64,000 bases of DNA from Chrysogorgia sp. JL179-B06 (GCA_035772405.1 JAYKKM010000343.1:480001-544000), one strand, 5' to 3'; shown: positions 32,105 through 44,027, counted from the stretch's first letter. Made by a program: numbers and translations. Notes: generated from the letters alone by a model not told the origin.

Positions 32105-32960
32105 TTCCCTTCGAAGTTCGTTAGCTCGAAAAACTACCTTTTTAAGTAGTTTTCCTGTATCTTGTTTACCGAAAAATTGTCTGGACATTGGATAAAACGA
32201 TAATCATTCCCTTCTTCTTTCAAACGTAGCCAACACATTTTAACGTTAGACTGAAATTGAATGTTGCTCTAGAAACAATAAAGTGCGGAAAACTTGGGTC
32301 AATTTAGCAAAAACGTTATTTCCGCTATGTTATTTTTTCTCTGCGATAACACAAAATGTTGTTTCCATTTCCTGCACTTAAATATCATAAATTATGCTCA
32401 TTTCCCCTTCCATCGAATAAGATAATACTTTTTCTTTAAATATTAGACGACACATTTTAAAAATACAATTTTCTGGTCAAGTAAACGTGATTTACACTTG
32501 AAACTGCTATACTCTCCATACATAAAAATATCTTCAAAAGTTCAAGATTGACTTGTTACAAATGCGCATGCGCGACCTCAATTTCTGGCCATGAGAGTAA
32601 ATTAATTATCATAGATAAAACTAGTTGTATATTGTTACAAGATATTTAAAAATTTATCAGTTACTTACAGAGCATATAGGTTTCGGGTATCCTTGAACAC
32701 GTTTGGAGGAATAACAGATATTTGTAAACAGCTTTATTAGTGATATAAATATAGAAAACTTATCATGGAGATTATATAAATTCTTGAAGCATATGAAATA
32801 TATTTATATAGCAAATAGCTAGGGAAATAAACTTTAACTATAGTTCCAAGGGAATAAAGGAATATTCTTCAGTTATTGAACCATTGTTGTGCGTATCGTC
32901 TTTATAATTAGTCGTGTTCTGTAAACTCATTAATAGCAGCAACAACATTTCAGTTTACTA
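32105..32960. other. No gene recognised
   Basis: AT-rich host flank to the right of Polinton 1. No coding or structural feature is supported. Confidence 0.5.
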
Positions 32961-32961
32961 G

Positions 32962-33455
32962 CTTGAAGTGCACCTGACATCAAAATGTTTTATTGTCTTA
33001 TTTGGAAGAACTTTTAAAATGATAAAGTAACTTATTTTGAAGATTTTCGTTTCTTCGCTTTCTTTTTGAGATATATCAGTTTGTTTGATATGCAAATGTA
33101 CGGAATTTACGTCACACTTGCATAATGAGTTATCAGAGAATGTTATATATCATTGCGTTCATCAAATAAAAATACTAAGTGTGAATAACACGTGTGCGTG
33201 TTTCTCCCACAACACCAATCCTCTCAATTTTAAAGGATTTTAAAGAATGAAAGAGATACACACATTTCTCCAATAAGTCATTATGCATGTGTGACGTAAA
33301 TTCCGGACATTTGCATATCAAACAAACTGTTATATCTCAAAAAGAAAGCGAAGAAACGAAAATCGTCAAAAGAAGTTACTTTATCGTTTTAAAAGTTCTT
33401 CCAAATACGACAATAAAAAAATTTGATGTCAGGTGCACTTTAATAATTCGCGATT
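32962..33455. mobile_element. Foldback MITE with about 170-bp arms
   Basis: AAGTGCACCTGACATCAAAA at the left and TTTGATGTCAGGTGCACTTT at the right are inverse, and the match continues through CTTCGCTTTCTTTTTGAGAT / ATCTCAAAAAGAAAGCGAAG to about 33130 and 33275. The loop is about 150 bp. No ORF; the target duplication is not clear. Confidence 0.75.
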
Positions 33456-33914
33456 ATCAACAATTTTTTTATTTACATATCAAAATGCGGCAAATTTACT
33501 GAACTTTCAAACTTCTCGGCAACTTTATTGGTACGAACTTGATATAAGCTTTCGACTCAAACTAGCAGCTTCAGGAAAAACGCCGCGTGATTTTACTATA
33601 AACAAATAAAGCAGTTTTGAGACAGCAGATACAATAAACCTCGAAATCCCGATCCACATTCTAATTATTATCATACAAATGGTGATTTATAACAAGCCAA
33701 TACCTTGAAATCTCATATTCCGAAAGTGCATCATAGTATTTGCTGCCGACATTTATAACAAAGACTCAAAACCAACAAAATACGTGTATTTTCTATGACT
33801 GGAAGTTGCTATTTCGTACCAATGAAACAATAACCTCCAATAAGTTTGATATGTTACACTGTAAATGTACGCTACTCTTCCAGTGACATCTGATATCAAC
33901 AAGTAAGAGTTAAT

Positions 33915-34260
33915 TACCTGGAACGAGGGATGCATACTATATACATCCCGCGGTACATCAAAGAAAAGCGACTCAATCATGTAAGAAGTAACAGATAAAC
34001 ACCGAGAACGAGGGATTTATGCGGCATACAGCCTTGAGGACGCGTAGCGTCCGAGGGCTGTATATTGCATAAGTCACGACGTTCGAGGTGTTTATCTGAC
34101 TTATTATTACGTTGAGGAGGTTTCCAACAAAGTTTTGTCGATTTTGTCCACATTGGATGAAGATTTTCCTAGTTTTTTCTTCGTTTCTTATCTTATTAGT
34201 ATTCATAGGGATGTATGGCGCATACATCCCGCGGTACATCAAAGGAAACAGACTCAATAT
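33915..34260. repeat. Inverted and direct repeat cluster with ACATCCCGCGGTACATCAAA
   Basis: ATACATCCCGCGGTACATCA occurs at about 33941 and 34223. Between them AGATAAACACCGAGAACG and CGTTCGAGGTGTTTATCT are inverse, and a GC-rich hairpin (GAGGACGCGTAGCGTCCGAG, about 34034-34056) sits in the middle. Probably a foldback transposon. Family unknown. Confidence 0.6.
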
Positions 34261-34439
34261 AATAATAGAGTTGATACCTCCTCGTGGTCTCTTCTTAATA
34301 TGGTCCGGAGCTACTTATCTATTTAACCAAATATTCAACGATAATATGCAAGTAACAGTTCTCTAGCTTGTTGTTATTTTAATTTCTAAATTAAAATTAA
34401 AATACAGCATTGAAATTGTTAACCTATAAACGTAGGTTT

Positions 34440-34522
34440 ATATAGTCACTAAAAGGTTGGTGTATACTAGTAAGATATATAACTATTCCATATGTTGGCA
34501 GTACACCAATCTTTTAGGGTTT
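34440..34522. repeat. Short foldback
   Basis: AAAAGGTTGGTGTA and TACACCAATCTTTT are inverse arms around about 50 bp. Non-coding. Confidence 0.5.
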
Positions 34523-34685
34523 ATGATTCGTACTTGCCAATTAACACATTATTATAAGAAATATAAAATAGTTTTCCATGATATGATATAAATTATAAAA
34601 TAAGTCGTGTCTTACGCACGCTGTGATTGGTCAGTTACCGTGTTTATATCAGGCTATATAACATGGATGGATTAAGCCATCTTGA

Positions 34686-34815
34686 TACGCCATCAATTAT
34701 AGCCTTCATACGCCATCAATTTGCCATCATACGCCATCAATTAGCCATCATACGCCATCAATTAGCAATCATAAGCCATCAATTAGCCATCATACGCCAT
34801 CAATTAGACATTACG
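34686..34815. repeat. Minisatellite of about 21-22 bp
   Basis: The unit ATACGCCATCAATTAGCCATC is repeated about six times with small changes. The overlapping Ala/Ile/His-rich open frame reflects the repeat. Confidence 0.8.
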
Positions 34816-34904
34816 GCGCCATCATTAGCAGTAAGGAGAATTTACGTGTTGATAAAAAATATATTTGTACATTTTATTTGCTTTCTACGGGTTATTTTAT
34901 AAAA

Positions 34905-36411
34905 GAAATAGAAAACATTTTTATCGGTGTTCCCATACGTTAAATAAACACTCGTGGAGTTTGGCAGAACTCGAAATCGCGTGGAAACACTCGCCGAACG
35001 CGCGAAAATGTGGCCATCTGAGACCGCACTATGCAAATAAATGTACAGCGGATATTCAGTGAAAGCAATATGATAATTCTTGTTAGTTCCCACAAATTGC
35101 TGACTCTTTCTTTCAAAATAGTAAATAGATGTAGCTCATGTTATGTTTGTTTGAAAGCCCATGAAGTCTTCTACTAGTAATGTAAACATGAAATATGTAG
35201 ACCTAATAAAAGTTGCTTTAAAAAGCATTTAAGTTAGAGTACGTTTTAACATGTCCGCCTGTCAAAAGTTGTTATTGTTAATTATAGTTTTTTCACTTAT
35301 AACGGATGGCATATTAAACTAGTATTGATATAATTAATACCATTAGGTAACGCTTTTCAAGGGCTTTCATGATTTGCCGTGCATTAGAGATTTCCAACAT
35401 TTATAAAACTATTTTCGTGTACATATTTCTAAATTAGCTTGACAATATTTAATACTTAGCCGTTGGCGCTGTAATCGAATCTTGCCGAGGCAAGGATCAG
35501 AAATCTTAAATTGAAAATAGTTTTATGAGCGATACCAATCTATGTTACACAGAACGTGAAAGCCCTTTAAGAGATAATTCGAATGATGTAAACTATATTC
35601 TTTCAGATCGAGCATGTCCAACGTTATAAGCAAATACATGTTGAAATCAAAACCCGCAAATATCAACATGCGGTCGTCTGGGTCAAATAATGAAATAAAA
35701 TTGCTTTTCAAAAAAACGTATATTAAACCTATGGAGCTAATACATGGGAGACCAGTAATAGATGCGAAGCGCTGTATGACCTTACAGTCGACTCTGTACG
35801 ATAACAACAAATAAACTTATTACTATGTAGTATGTATTGGTTTTATTAGTGCTGTGACCGCGTCGATGTTATTGTATTGCTTGCTCGCATTTCGCTTTGA
35901 CGAAATCATCAAATGCAAAAGGGTAACTTCGTATAGAAATCCTTTATAGACGCATAACACTTTCGACAGCAGCTTTCAATCAATATTAATTATCTATGTA
36001 TCATACAGATGATACCAAATGACTGACAGTATTTATAGTCAAATAAAGTACGGACAAACATCTTAGTATCTTACAACAAAATGGAGGAAACCCCTACGAA
36101 CCACGCCAGAAATGTTCGATTTATTCTTGATTAAAGGAATTTAAGCAAAAACAAAAAACATACGATTCTTACCATAAAGTTCGTAAAGAAGAAATAAATT
36201 ATTATGTCTTCTTAAATCATTGTACAAAAAACTTTATTGAAGCCGAAATTCATCGATTTTAGCAGATCTATTCAAGTATGTCGAAAGACGTCGACGCTCT
36301 AGCAAAATTTTCAACTAAAGCTACACACAAACATCGCGCATTTGGTAACAAACGAAAGCTGAAGGCCTCGTCTGTTTGGATTCGCCTCAAATTTTCATGT
36401 AGCATGTATCT
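34905..36411. other. No gene recognised; inverse match to 40270-40340
   Basis: AAAGAAATAGAAAACATTTT with AAACACTCGTGGAGTTTGG (about 34903-34980) is an inverted relative of 40270-40340 at the 5' end of the CR1-like element, suggesting a shared repeat around it. The rest is AT-rich with short open frames and no recognised protein. Confidence 0.4.
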
Positions 36412-36535
36412 AATAAATAATAATAATAATAATAATAGAAGAATTTATATAGCGCTAAATTATGGAAGCATTTCTAAAGCGCTTTACAAAATACAATAAA
36501 CTAGAGTAACTATAAATAAATAATTAACAGATTAA

Positions 36536-37939
36536 CTAAAAGTAAGCCTTCTTAAAAAGATAAGTCTTTAACTTAGTCTTAAAAATATTAGAGCTTGTAC
36601 TGAGTCTAATATCCAAGGGCAGAGTGTTCCATACATATGGACCAGCGTATGCGAAGGATCTATCTCCAAATGTCTTGCATTTTAAACGTGGTACCAGAAG
36701 CAGATACTGGTCATCGGACCTAAGATGGTATCTACTCACAGGCTTTTTTATCAATAATTCAGAAATATAAACAGGCGCCATTCCATTTAGCGCCTTGTAT
36801 ACTAAAAGAGCAATTTTAAACTCTACTCGAAACTTGATAGGCAACCAATGAAGTTGAACTAAAACTGGTGAAATATGGGCAAATCTCGGTAACAAACACA
36901 CCACTCTCGCAGCAGCATTGAGGACCTTTTGGAGGCGATCATACTGGTATTGTGGAAGGCCATAGAGAACAGAATTACAATAATCCAAGTGCGATGTGAC
37001 GAAAGCATGGATTAGTACATTGGTAGACTCAGCAGAAAGGAACTTTCTGATCTGTCGGATATTATAAAGTCCCCTAAAGGCCTTGCTACACATCTTTCCA
37101 ACGTGGGCATCCATGGTCATATGGTTATCAAACCACGAACCCAAAGTGCGAACTTTCTTCATTGGCGTAATATCAGTGAGACCAACTTTGATAGATTTGA
37201 TGTTAATTTTAGAAAGTTGGTGTCGAGATCCAATAACCAAAAGTTCAGTTTTAGAGTCATTGAGCATAAGTTTATGAGAGATTAACCAGGCTCGAACATC
37301 AGTAATACAATTTTCAATGGCTTCAATAGCACAATCCTCCTGAACCGACGATTCCGGTCGAAAAGAGAAATACAGTTGAGTATCGTCGGCATATGCGTGT
37401 ACAGAAGGGAGGTGTTTATTAACTATCTGAAACAGTCTAGACGCATATAATGAAAATAGAACAGGACCAAGGCAACTGCCCTGTGGAACTCCATATTGAA
37501 CACAGAAGGGCTTGGATGACTCGTGATTAATAGTTACACATTGATTTCTACCAGTAAGGAAGGAAGTAATCCACTTGAGTGCGTCCCCAATAATACCAAA
37601 GTCCGATTCTAAAATTTCGACAAGGATCCCATGGTCCAACGTATCGAAAGCTGCGGATAAGTCCAAAAGTATAAGTATAGTAACCATTTGTTTATCCATA
37701 CTCAGCAGTATGTCATTTTGGACACGCAGAAGCGAAGTCTCAGTCGAGTGAAATTTACGATAAGCTGACTGCTTTGTTGGAAGTGGGGCATTTTCCGTGC
37801 AGTGATCTAAGAGCTGACACAACACAGCCTTCTCCGCAGTTTTGGAAACAAAGGGTAGATTACTTACAGGTCTGAAGTTCTCGAAGATAATATCCAAACC
37901 TAGCTTTATAAAAGTGGAAAAATAAGTGCCACTTTCCAA
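36536..37939 (-). CDS. Reverse transcriptase part of CR1-like element A
   Basis: 467 codons: RT motifs 'NFRPVSNLPFVSKTAEKAV', 'ILLDLSAAFDTLDH', 'GVPQGSCLGPVLFSLY' and the catalytic 'HAYADDTQLYF'. The C-terminal domain ends 'RSFAYAGPYVWNTLPLDIR'. This is a continuation of the ORF upstream, separated by a TAA at 38002 and a one-base shift near 37905. The Met at the start is not the natural one. Confidence 0.88.
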   Translation of the reverse strand: MESGTYFSTFIKLGLDIIFENFRPVSNLPFVSKTAEKAVLCQLLDHCTENAPLPTKQSAYRKFHSTETSLLRVQNDILLSMDKQMVTILILLDLSAAFDTLDHGILVEILESDFGIIGDALKWITSFLTGRNQCVTINHESSKPFCVQYGVPQGSCLGPVLFSLYASRLFQIVNKHLPSVHAYADDTQLYFSFRPESSVQEDCAIEAIENCITDVRAWLISHKLMLNDSKTELLVIGSRHQLSKINIKSIKVGLTDITPMKKVRTLGSWFDNHMTMDAHVGKMCSKAFRGLYNIRQIRKFLSAESTNVLIHAFVTSHLDYCNSVLYGLPQYQYDRLQKVLNAAARVVCLLPRFAHISPVLVQLHWLPIKFRVEFKIALLVYKALNGMAPVYISELLIKKPVSRYHLRSDDQYLLLVPRLKCKTFGDRSFAYAGPYVWNTLPLDIRLSTSSNIFKTKLKTYLFKKAYF

Positions 37940-38001
37940 TTTTCTGGAACATAGCCTTCTTGGAGCGATAGGTTGATCATCAATGCAATAACCGGAGAAA
38001 G

Positions 38002-40296
38002 TTATTCAGCACATAGTTTAAGCAGCCACGTTGGTATCGGGTCAAGTTGACAAAATGCATTAGAAGATTTGATGATTATATCATAAACCTTTTCAACAGT
38101 AAGAGGGGTAAATTTCTCTAGCTTCACACTGGGAGAACAACTTATAACTGGCGGTGGAGTAACAACAATCTTGTCAATGTCATCTCTGATCAATTGAATT
38201 TTTCGGCAAAAATATTCACCGAAGTCATCTGCCAACTCACGAAAATCATCACATGGAGGAAGAGGATTTTCTTGACGTCCCTTGCACAGCGAATTAACAA
38301 TATGAAAGAGTTGTTTTGAGTTACCGTTACAGTCATTGATACAGTCAGTGTAGAATGATGTTCTAGCATTATTCAGAAGAACTGAATATGCATTACAAAC
38401 GTTGCGATAGGCAACAGCATCACCCATACTCCTCGACTTTAACATTTTCTTCTCTAGTTTTCTACGTTTGGCTTTAAGATCTTTAAGTTCATTGTTATAC
38501 AAAGGCATTCTAGGTCTAAAGACGACAACTTTCTTTTGCAAAGGAGCATGCTTGTCCAAAATATGTGAAAGAGTATCATCATAGCATTTCGCTATATCAT
38601 CCAAAGAGGACGTAGTAATCCTACATAGATTAGACGCAGCGATATCAGCCTTGAAAGTTGAAACGTTGATTTGTTTCGTCCTACGAAACTTAATCTCCTT
38701 CACTTCAAAGTTAGGTTTCGGGAGAGTCAGATTGCATTCCAAAAAACAATGATCAGAAATAAAACTGGTAGATCGCAATTTGCAAACTTTGATATCATTA
38801 GTAGATCTGGAAATAAGGAGATCCAAGGTATGACCTGACGTATGAGTCGGTCCCTTCACATGTTGCAAAAGTCCAAAATTTTCGAGTAGTTCGTTGAATT
38901 TATGCGAATCATTGTTTAAAGAATCGTCAAGATGAAAGTTGAAATCACCTGTAATCAGTAGCACCTCAGAACACATAACAACAGTTTCCAGATGGTCAGA
39001 AAATTCTTCAAAGAAAATGGTCGAGGAAACAGGGTGAGCCTCAGAGTATGGTGGACGATAAACTGCAATAACCTTGATGACACGGTCAAGAGATGACAAG
39101 TTCCACTCTGAGTATTCAAAAGATCGTTTTTCACCACCCTGAATAAGAGAGACGTTTAAGCAGTTGTTAAAAAACATTCCAGTGCCACCGCCTCTCCTGT
39201 CAGATTGTCTTGGAAAGCTCTTGAATAAGTAACCAGAAGGAGATAAAATGGCAATACTAACTGAATCCTGGCTCTTTAACCATGTCTCTGTCACAATACA
39301 GGCATCAATCGCGTTGCCAATCACGTGATGAACGATATCAGCGGTCTTGTTCTTAACAGAGCGGGCATTGACACAAGCAAAGTGTAGCGATTTCGATGAA
39401 GTAAGAGGAAGGGAAATTTTTTCCACACGGGATAAGTTAGACGAGTTACTTCCACGAGGGAAAGGAGTATCGGGGAGATCAAATGAAGAATCGTGCACAT
39501 CATCATGAAAGCCGTAGATAGATAAGTTATTCAGACTAGCACTTCCCATTGAATAATTACTGTAGACCAAGTCACGACAAGTAATATGAACAGGAATTCG
39601 ATTAGATTTTAAGCAAGTCAAAAGTCCAGCACGTACACGACGAGTTTTAAGAATCTGTTCATCCTTTAAAAAGGAAAAAAGCTCCTTAGAGATAACAAAT
39701 TTAGATCTCAGACTGAACAACTGACTTCTTGAATAATTTACACCAGTAACTCGATTAGTTGAATTACAGTGCGTGACGGATATATTATTTGACTTGATTT
39801 GAGCAAATTCAGGCCCTGGATTACTCGCAACATCCATATGAATCGTTAAGTCAAACCAAAATAGTCTATTTGGTAAGGCAAGAACGACGACTCCACGTTT
39901 GGTAGATTTAAGAATAGGACGAGAGAGTTTCAGAGCAGAGCGAGCCACGATACGCTTGAGTACGGTTCGAAGGTTGACACAACAAGCAAATCTCGTCGAA
40001 AAACCACGATAACCAAAGAAAATAGTCTTCTCACAAGGGAGAGTACTCTTAAATGTTCGTTCGATGTCTCCATTGCCAATCAATACCAGACAGATATAAA
40101 ATATAACGATATAATTACGGAGCATAAAAACATGACAGGCAGCCATTACGGCGCATATTACCATTAGCAATGCTATAGTTTTTGCCAAATTGTCTAGTAT
40201 CCAAGCCCTCAAGAAAAAACGCAGATTTGGCGCGGTCGAATGCTGACCCGGCGTGCTACGGGTTCGTGTTCCCACTATGATTTCTCGTTTTCCCAA
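38002..40296 (-). CDS. Endonuclease-bearing ORF of CR1-like element A
   Basis: 764 codons. Residues about 35-75 hold two strongly hydrophobic, TM-like stretches ('TIALLMVICAVMAACHVF', 'YIVIFYICLVLIG'), then 'FDLTIHMDVASNPGPE'. The APE-type endonuclease domain spans about 300-520: 'FACVNARSVKNK', 'IVTETWL', 'AVYRPPYS', 'LLITGDFNFHLDD', 'SFISDHCFLE'. It ends in the first part of the RT domain. Nicks target DNA to prime reverse transcription. Confidence 0.85.
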   Translation of the reverse strand: MGKREIIVGTRTRSTPGQHSTAPNLRFFLRAWILDNLAKTIALLMVICAVMAACHVFMLRNYIVIFYICLVLIGNGDIERTFKSTLPCEKTIFFGYRGFSTRFACCVNLRTVLKRIVARSALKLSRPILKSTKRGVVVLALPNRLFWFDLTIHMDVASNPGPEFAQIKSNNISVTHCNSTNRVTGVNYSRSQLFSLRSKFVISKELFSFLKDEQILKTRRVRAGLLTCLKSNRIPVHITCRDLVYSNYSMGSASLNNLSIYGFHDDVHDSSFDLPDTPFPRGSNSSNLSRVEKISLPLTSSKSLHFACVNARSVKNKTADIVHHVIGNAIDACIVTETWLKSQDSVSIAILSPSGYLFKSFPRQSDRRGGGTGMFFNNCLNVSLIQGGEKRSFEYSEWNLSSLDRVIKVIAVYRPPYSEAHPVSSTIFFEEFSDHLETVVMCSEVLLITGDFNFHLDDSLNNDSHKFNELLENFGLLQHVKGPTHTSGHTLDLLISRSTNDIKVCKLRSTSFISDHCFLECNLTLPKPNFEVKEIKFRRTKQINVSTFKADIAASNLCRITTSSLDDIAKCYDDTLSHILDKHAPLQKKVVVFRPRMPLYNNELKDLKAKRRKLEKKMLKSRSMGDAVAYRNVCNAYSVLLNNARTSFYTDCINDCNGNSKQLFHIVNSLCKGRQENPLPPCDDFRELADDFGEYFCRKIQLIRDDIDKIVVTPPPVISCSPSVKLEKFTPLTVEKVYDIIIKSSNAFCQLDPIPTWLLKLCAE

Positions 40297-40319
40297 ACTT
40301 CCACTCGTGTTTATATAAC

Positions 40320-40810
40320 ATTATGTAAACACGGAAAATGTTTTCTATTTCTTAATTAACACTTGGGTATAAATGACGCTCGTCACAAAATAATCACATG
40401 GAAAAACAGCAGATGAGGGGAGCTGTCTTCGTAGACGGCAAGAAGGCTTTTAACTTTGGGGACCAATATTTTTTTCTATAAATTAGAACATTATGGATTT
40501 AGAGGTAGAAGCTACACTGAGTGTGAATGTACTTTCCACTCTTTTGCAGCACGGGAAACACGGAAGGATTTATCTCCTAACACCGTCTTTATTCCAGTAT
40601 TCGTTGTGATGCACATCAATTAATTATCTAAATGTCTGGAAAAACTCCCAAATCAGCAAACGATACGGTTATTTATTTCAATGGTATATTCTAGTCATAT
40701 ACTGAAAAACCTTGTAAATAATTTTGACAATGTGGAAGTGTCGATGTTAATTACCAAGAGGTTTGTTTTCAACCAATGCATGTAAATCAAATGTAATGTT
40801 GGTTGCATAT
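40320..40810. other. No gene recognised
   Basis: The 5' flank of element A. AT-rich with no coding signature. Confidence 0.45.
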
Positions 40811-40828
40811 CGGCTAGATAGATAGATC

Positions 40829-40985
40829 GATCGAGAGATCGAGAGATCGAGAGATCGAGAGATCGAGAGATCGAGAGATCGAGAGATCGAGAGATCGAGA
40901 GATCGAGAGATCGAGAGATCGAGAGATCGAGAGATCGAGAGATCGAGAGATCGAGAGATCGAGAGATCGAGAGATCGAGAGATAG
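40829..40985. repeat. (GAGATCGA)n octamer array, about 19 copies
   Basis: A perfect 8-bp repeat that follows GATAGATAGATCGATC and grades into GATA repeats (40981-41018), then TTTGA repeats that are the 3' tail of element B. Open frames of Arg-Ser-Leu-Asp type come from the repeat. Confidence 0.95.
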
Positions 40986-41241
40986 ATAGATAAATAGATA
41001 GATAGATAGATAGATAGATTTGATTTGATTTGATTTGAAAAATTTATTTAAGCACGGTAATTTTATCAAAGTTTGAACATATATAGTCATATATACAATC
41101 AAATTTGGTCTACCTAAAAGCCGTGCAATATATCAATAATTAGTACTAAATACTTTTTTTTTTTCTTATTTAAAAATATCCAAAAATTACAAATATCCAA
41201 AAATTACAAATCCTACTAGGTTGGTGCAAATAACTAATGAA

Positions 41242-42624
41242 TCACAGCCCAAGCTTTTTTTTAAACTTTTCTAAGGAAGATGCATTTTTACAGTCATCTG
41301 GAAGAGAATTCCAGATATTAGCACCTGTATACGCAAAGCTTGAATTGTAATAATTTGTTGAATTTTTTGGAAGTGCAAGAGTGGAATTAGATTGACGCAG
41401 ATTATAATAATCTGAACTACAACTAAAGGTAAACATTTCAGATAAATATGAAGGAGCAAGGCCACTCATTATTTTATACATTAAGATTGCCTTATGTTTA
41501 TTTCTCATTTCTTTGATAGTCAGCCAACCCAGTTCATATCGAATCAGTGAAGACGACTTCAAGTAAGAGGATTTAGTAATAATACGGGCTGCTCGATTTT
41601 GCAATTTTTGTAGTTTACTTTCTAGAGAATCACTAATGCTATCCCAAACAATTGAACAATATGAAAAATATGGTTCAATAATAGCATTGAATATGGACAA
41701 TAAACAGTTAACATTTAGAAAATCTCTTACTTTTTTAAGTACTCCAAGATTCCGTGTTACTTTTAATCTAATACTATCTATGTGCTTGTTCCAAGTTAAA
41801 TATTCATCAATATTGACCCCCAAACATTTCACTGTTCCAACTTTACATAAGGATAAGCCACCTACAGACAATGCAACATTACCCTCGAACTGCCAGCTTC
41901 TGTCGAGAACCAATCAACATAAACTCTGTTTTCAAAACATTTAGAGTTAGTTTATTAACACAAAGCCAATTGGAAATTTTGTTTAGGTCACTAGTCATTT
42001 GAGCTTGAATATTTTCCAAATTGTGTCCTATGAAGGTCATGTTGGTATCGTCAGCAAATAGTCTACCCACACTGTAATCTAAACATTTAGATATATCGTT
42101 GATGTAAATTAGGAACAGTATAGGTCCAAGGATAGACCTTGTGGAACCCCACATCTAATGGACTTTTTTTCAGAATAAGTGCCATTAACTTGACAAATTT
42201 GTTGTCTATTGGACAAGTACGATCCAAACCACTCAACACTTTTATTATCCACTCCATAATAAGCTAATTTCATCAGTAAAATTTCATGATCAATGGTGTC
42301 GAAAGCTTTTTTAAGATCTAAAAATATGACACGATTGACCATGCCTTTATCAATATTAAAACACCACTGATTTGTCATATCAAGGAGCGCAGTTAGTGTT
42401 GAGTGCAAGGATCGAAAGCCAGATTGACGTGAGACAAGAAGCTCATTTTCTGATAAGTATGAGAAAAACTGATTATATATTAATCGCTCAAATAAGCGAG
42501 CTATTGTCGATAAGACTGAAATTGGTCTGTAGTTATTAACATCATTTTGCTTGCCAGATTTATACAATGGAAAAACCCTCGCAATTTTCAAATCATCTGG
42601 GAATACTTTACATTCAATTGACAT
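41242..42624 (-). pseudogene. Reverse transcriptase of CR1-like element B, frameshifted
   Basis: Three overlapping frames. 42109-42624 has 'NYRPISVLSTIARLFERLI', 'FLDLKKAFDTIDHE' and 'GVPQG'. 41879-42154 has 'GPILFLIYINDIS' and catalytic 'RLFADDTNMT'. 41242-41913 is the thumb and C-terminal domain ending 'ANIWNSLPDDCKNASSL'. The shifts near 42130 and 41900 disable it. Confidence 0.85.
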
Positions 42625-43859
42625 TCAATTGAAAATGCTTGTGAGGGATTTGAAAATAAATGGGCCTGCAAGTTTAAGTATTTTGTTTGAAATTTTGTCA
42701 AGGCCAGACGCTTTACGCAGATTCAATTTTTGAATTAACTTGAGAACACTATTATTACCAATCCTGGAAAATTCAAATCTTGAATTTGTTTGGGATAAAT
42801 AGTCCTCTGGCCTTGAAGAATCAATTGAGAAGGGAATTTCAGAAGCCAATTTTGGACCAATATTAACAAAATGTGAATTAATATGATCAGCAATATCATG
42901 GGGTTCTCTTATAATTTCACCTGATGAGGTTATAATTTCATTAATGGTTGTGTTTTGAGATTTTTTACCCATTGCATCATTCAAAATTTTCCAAGTAGCT
43001 TTCGAATCTCCCGAATTTTTCTCAATTTCAGTGAGATAATATTCCCGTTTCACTTTTTTGATCTGACAATTAACGAAATTTCTATGCTTTTTATATAGAG
43101 ACCAATCATCAGGGTTATTTGAAACTACAGCTTTTTTCTTTAAATGATCACGATCAAACATCAACTTTTTTAATTCTGACGTTAACCATGGAGATGGTTT
43201 ATTACGGACTCTAAAACTACGACAAGGCGCATGCTTATCTATGAGATCGAGAAAAACTTTTTTCCAAGCTCCCCAAGCAATATTAACATCACTAAGCTGC
43301 TCAATGACAGGCCATTGAACAGATTTTAAATCAGATAGAAATGATGCTTGATTAAAATTTTTGAAATTTCTACATTCCGTATAACGTGGCTGTCCCTTTG
43401 GTAACCCAATTTTTCTAATAGCATAAATCAAATTATGATCACTAATTGAAAGTGGATAAACTCCAAAAGTTATTAAACAATCCGAATTATTTGTAATAAA
43501 CCAATCAATCAGTGATTTGGCATTAGACGTTACTCTCGTTGGTTCATTTATTAGTTGAGACAATTGATAATTTAACAAAATATCCAACATAGAATCGGTG
43601 TGACTCCCAAGGGGGTTAGAAAGTAAATTACAATTCAAGTCACCCAGTATATAAATTTATTTGTATTGATTATCAATCATATCCAAAACGTTTTCAAACT
43701 GATCTGATATTATAACTGAACTATTTGGGGGTCTATACCAGTTAATAACAAGAAATGGTTGTGAATTTGGTTTCATGATTTCAAGAGCAATAATTTCTAA
43801 TTCATTTTCTTCAAGATCATGTCGCCTTGTATAATTTATTGAGTCCCGCTAATAAACAC
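42625..43859 (-). pseudogene. Endonuclease C-terminal part and RT N-terminus of element B
   Basis: Adjoins the BEL insertion at 43859. 'INWYRPPNS' and 'YILGDLNCNLL' (an in-frame TAA lies just before this at about 43660) are endonuclease motifs; 'YPLSISDHNLIYA' gives the SDH motif. The 337-codon frame 42625-43638 continues to 'GLDKISNKILKLAGPF'. Intact-looking apart from the stop and the insertion. Confidence 0.8.
43855..43859. repeat. Target-site duplication AACAC, left of BEL element
   Basis: AACAC directly precedes the TGTTATGAAC start of the LTR and recurs at 48780-48784 after the right LTR's CA end. With one copy removed, the endonuclease frame of element B runs across the site, which fixes the choice between two possible right copies. 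Confidence 0.8.
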
Positions 43860-43914
43860 TGTTATGAACTTCGCTAATTACTACAGTAAACCTCACCCTA
43901 CCCCCACGGGGTAA
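43860..43914 (+). repeat. Remnant of 5' LTR
   Basis: Identical to the first about 55 bases of the right LTR (TGTTATGAACTTCGCTAATT ... CCCCACGGGGTAA) and then diverges abruptly, so about 365 bases of the LTR have been lost. No primer-binding site could be placed with confidence. Confidence 0.85.
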
Positions 43915-44027
43915 GCTAACATAGAACTTGGCAGGTAGAAACAGCTCAGAAATTTCTAGAGTACGAAAACCAATGTCGTTCAAAAGAGAGTGAAAAGAGT
44001 CCCGATAACACAGAATCGATAGAAGCC

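Larger units (their letters stand above)
36412..40310 (-). mobile_element. CR1/L2-like non-LTR retrotransposon A
   Basis: A minus-strand element with a 3' end in ATT repeats (36412-36434), an RT segment (36536-37939) and a long endonuclease-containing ORF (38002-40296). One stop and one frameshift lie between the two segments, so it was recently intact. Retrotransposes by target-primed reverse transcription. Confidence 0.85.

Noticed and set aside
35523..35814. 95- and 66-codon frames in the gene-poor stretch
   Set aside because: Overlap each other on opposite strands, no domain, no splice or promoter support.
40695..41102. 135-codon frame with repeated Leu-Asp-Leu-Ser-Ile-Ser-Arg-Ser
   Set aside because: Produced by the GAGATCGA octamer array and GATA repeats.
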